A stretch of 64,000 nt of DNA from Synechococcus sp. RCC307. GTDB lineage: Bacteria; Cyanobacteriota; Cyanobacteriia; PCC-6307; Cyanobiaceae. A model generated the notes under the pieces. It ran no database searches. It saw nothing but the letters and a program-made list of their open reading frames with translations, and was not told the DNA's origin. This document shows positions 62,436 to 64,000 of this stretch, in pieces; within the stretch, counting starts at the first letter, position 1; every line of letters begins with the position of its first letter. The DNA lies in NCBI GenBank assembly GCA_000063525.1, contig CT978603.1, positions 1,483,105 to 1,547,104 on the forward strand. Reading direction: 5' to 3'. A program made the translations under genes and the position numbers.

Positions 62436-62684
62436 ATGATTCACCTGGACCCCAACACCGATTATTTCGCGCAGGCGCAGTTCAAGGGTCCTGGAAACCC
62501 ACCAGAAGACGATTACCTGGCCTGGAGCAAGCAGCTCATTCCGCCAGCCAAAGCAGATAGCCCTGGCCATGTGGCCTCACATCTTCGCTTTCACGCGCAG
62601 CGCACCGGCCACTCACTGCAGCAATTCATCTGGGAAGGGCAACAGTTCAATGCCATGGGGCGCAAGATCAGCCCGCTGAGATGA
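62436..62684 (+). CDS. Small hypothetical protein
   Basis: 82 residues from ATG 62436 (MIHLDPNTDYFAQAQFKGPG). Soluble; HVASHLRFHAQRTGHSLQQF in the middle. AAGG precedes the start. No family. Confidence 0.55.
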   Translation: MIHLDPNTDYFAQAQFKGPGNPPEDDYLAWSKQLIPPAKADSPGHVASHLRFHAQRTGHSLQQFIWEGQQFNAMGRKISPLR

Positions 62685-62752
62685 ACAAAAAAGGAGGTGC
62701 CGTGCGATGTGCAGTCGCCGTCTCTACTTTTATCGCTAGCTGGAGCGGCACC

Positions 62753-63055
62753 ATGTCGAACCACATGGATCTCAGTGAGATCCGCAAAACGATCGAATGG
62801 ATGACCCCATCCGATGGCTGGAAAGTGCAAAAGGATGCCACCGGGGACCCGGCCAACCTTTGGGCTGAATATGGGTTCAGCGTGCTTGGTGCCCTGCTGA
62901 TTTATGGCCCAAAGGCCGCTGAAGTGATGGAAATCAGCGATTCTCTGACTCCAGAGGAATCACAAGAGATGGAGGCCCTTGGTCTGCTGGCCCAGCAGAA
63001 ATGGGAGCAAGGCAAACGTGAGGCCAAAGAAAAGGCAACCGCAGCTGGGGCTTAA
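62753..63055 (+). CDS. Hypothetical protein with acidic tail
   Basis: 100 residues from ATG 62753 (MSNHMDLSEIRKTIEWMTPS), with GGAG a dozen bases upstream; ATG 62681 would overlap the previous stop. Short hydrophobic stretch (GFSVLGALLIYGPKAAEV) and a Lys/Glu-rich end (EQGKREAKEKATAAG). No family. Confidence 0.55.
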   Translation: MSNHMDLSEIRKTIEWMTPSDGWKVQKDATGDPANLWAEYGFSVLGALLIYGPKAAEVMEISDSLTPEESQEMEALGLLAQQKWEQGKREAKEKATAAGA

Positions 63056-63139
63056 GAAGAAATAAGCATTCCCCAGCCAGAAAACAGATTCAGCTCGAAA
63101 GCGAGCTTTCTGCAGACCAAGGCCATTAGGTTTCGAGGC

Positions 63140-63313
63140 ATGGATGCAGATCAAGCCAATACTTCTATCGATATCCAAGTCATCGACAAGATGATGGATC
63201 GCTGGCGCCTGCGCCTGCTGACCCATGGCGCCTCCAGTGAGCTGGGCATGGAAGCCACCCGGCAGCTCAGCAAACTGGAAGCCAGAAAAGAGCACCTGAG
63301 CGCCCAGAGCTAA
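63140..63313 (+). CDS. 57-residue hypothetical protein
   Basis: Found by direct reading: MDADQANTSIDIQVIDKMMD, then RWRLRLLTHGASSELGMEAT and a charged end. Helical and soluble. GAGG-like sequence precedes the ATG. Confidence 0.5.
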   Translation: MDADQANTSIDIQVIDKMMDRWRLRLLTHGASSELGMEATRQLSKLEARKEHLSAQS

Positions 63314-63373
63314 GCCGTCTTCGCCGTTCCGTATTCATGAATTCCTGCACAACAGCAGGAAAGTCAATAAATT

Positions 63374-63577
63374 GTGTGCCCTTGGTTGGTCAGATTCGTG
63401 AGCGCTTCTGAGCTGACCCCCCTGGATTGGCATGTGATCCACTTCGCTGTGGATCGGTTGCGGATCGCGGCGGAAAGCCCTGACCCCGAGACCAACGAAA
63501 CCAACCCGCTGCCTGCCGATGTGAGCGACACTCTGATTCGCATCAGCCAAGTGGCCCAAAAGCAGATGGCGGCCTGA
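63374..63577 (+). CDS. Small hypothetical protein
   Basis: 67 residues from GTG 63374; GTG 63398 is the alternative (59 residues). Reads LDWHVIHFAVDRLRIAAESP and VSDTLIRISQVAQKQMAA. AGGAAAG lies about 11 bases before the first GTG. No family. Confidence 0.5.
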   Translation: MCPWLVRFVSASELTPLDWHVIHFAVDRLRIAAESPDPETNETNPLPADVSDTLIRISQVAQKQMAA

Positions 63578-63582
63578 AGGCA

Positions 63583-63693
63583 TCAGGCCCAGCGCAAGAT
63601 CAAGGCGCGAGCATCGTCATCGGCCATTGCGCGGATGAGTGTGCGCAGAATCAACGCGACAACAGCACCGGCAATAAAAGCGATCAGGGCCAT
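63583..63693 (-). CDS. 36-residue membrane peptide
   Basis: Found by direct reading: MALIAFIAGAVVALILRTLI then RAMADDDARALILRWA. One TM, amphipathic end. No family; short. Confidence 0.4.
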   Translation of the reverse strand: MALIAFIAGAVVALILRTLIRAMADDDARALILRWA

Positions 63694-64000
63694 GGCTGGT
63701 TGGTTGAATCTCTGACTTCAACTTCGCCGCAGTGGTGGGGTTTGCGGATCCCCCAAACGAGCGAACAACCAGTCATTAGGCAGTTCTCAGACACTCATCA
63801 GCCAAACCACCCTCCAAAGCAGCTCAGCAGCAGAAAAGATCAAAGTAAGCCGCCAAACAATCTGTGGAACCCCTCATCTCCCTTGGTGTCTTGCTGCTGT
63901 TTGTGGCCTACCTGAACCGCCGCAAACCCATGGAGCTCTAACCCATGCCCAGGCACGATGGGGCTTGATGGTTGGTGACCCATGGCAGAGACGTTTGTGG
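63694..64000 (+). other. Gene-poor end of window with possible 25-residue membrane peptide and a gene start
   Basis: Mostly AT-richer sequence. GTG 63864 opens a 25-codon frame (VEPLISLGVLLLFVAYLNRR) ending at 63941. ATG 63982 (MAETFV) could open a gene that continues outside the window. Both are uncertain. Confidence 0.3.

Overview
The window looks like a chromosomal segment of a GC-rich picocyanobacterium of the Cyanobium/Synechococcus type. The signs are a CpcS/CpeS-type phycobilin lyase, the Ftn2/ARC6 division protein, a group 2 sigma factor, cobalamin biosynthesis genes, DUF3611/DUF3122/DUF1517/DUF4278 proteins and a TIGR03792-type protein. Genes are dense, often overlap by 1-4 bases, and are rich in Ala, Leu, Gln and Gly. 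No insertion sequence, rRNA, CRISPR array or phage module was recognised.

About 1-20.3 kb: cobQ (cut by the window edge), a DUF1330 protein, a 2Fe-2S ferredoxin, mnmA, nnrE-nnrD, a group 2 sigma factor, a histone-deacetylase-like amidohydrolase without a normal start codon, pdhA, ftn2, then ffh-rpsP-phoH-yccA. A heavy-metal RND pump with a stub-like adaptor follows, then an acetolactate decarboxylase with a ribbon-helix-helix-like N-terminus, and era.

About 20.3-27.9 kb: an accessory island and the most unusual part. It holds a 2OG-Fe(II) oxygenase and a TPR protein (both AT-richer than the surroundings), a TPR-sulfotransferase, a SET-like protein, a small acidic/Gly-rich peptide gene and an ATP-grasp ligase resembling the ligase half of cyanophycin synthetase but without its Mur-ligase half. 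Two decayed fragments lie within it: a copy of the sulfotransferase tail, and a copy of the C-terminal module of the ATP-grasp protein. Together they suggest a peptide-tailoring system that has been duplicated and eroded. An outer-membrane barrel protein with a repetitive linker borders it.

About 29.7-55 kb: housekeeping genes. These include the cpcS-like lyase, trmD, a stomatin/NfeD pair, ispF, a methyltransferase, larB, thiS-thiE, ribF, surE, pheS, a UbiB-family kinase-like protein, nadK with a pseudo-receiver regulator, cobL, a GH116 glucosidase broken by a C7 run, ribD, a K+ channel, an SRAP protein, ftsH, argF and lexA.

About 55-64 kb: a tRNA-Ala(GGC) is followed by an AT-rich fatty acid desaturase and then a tract of very small genes (32-130 codons), strong hairpin terminators and possible small RNAs. 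It reads like an accessory region beginning at the tRNA. Several of its genes are below 60 codons and were found by reading the sequence directly.
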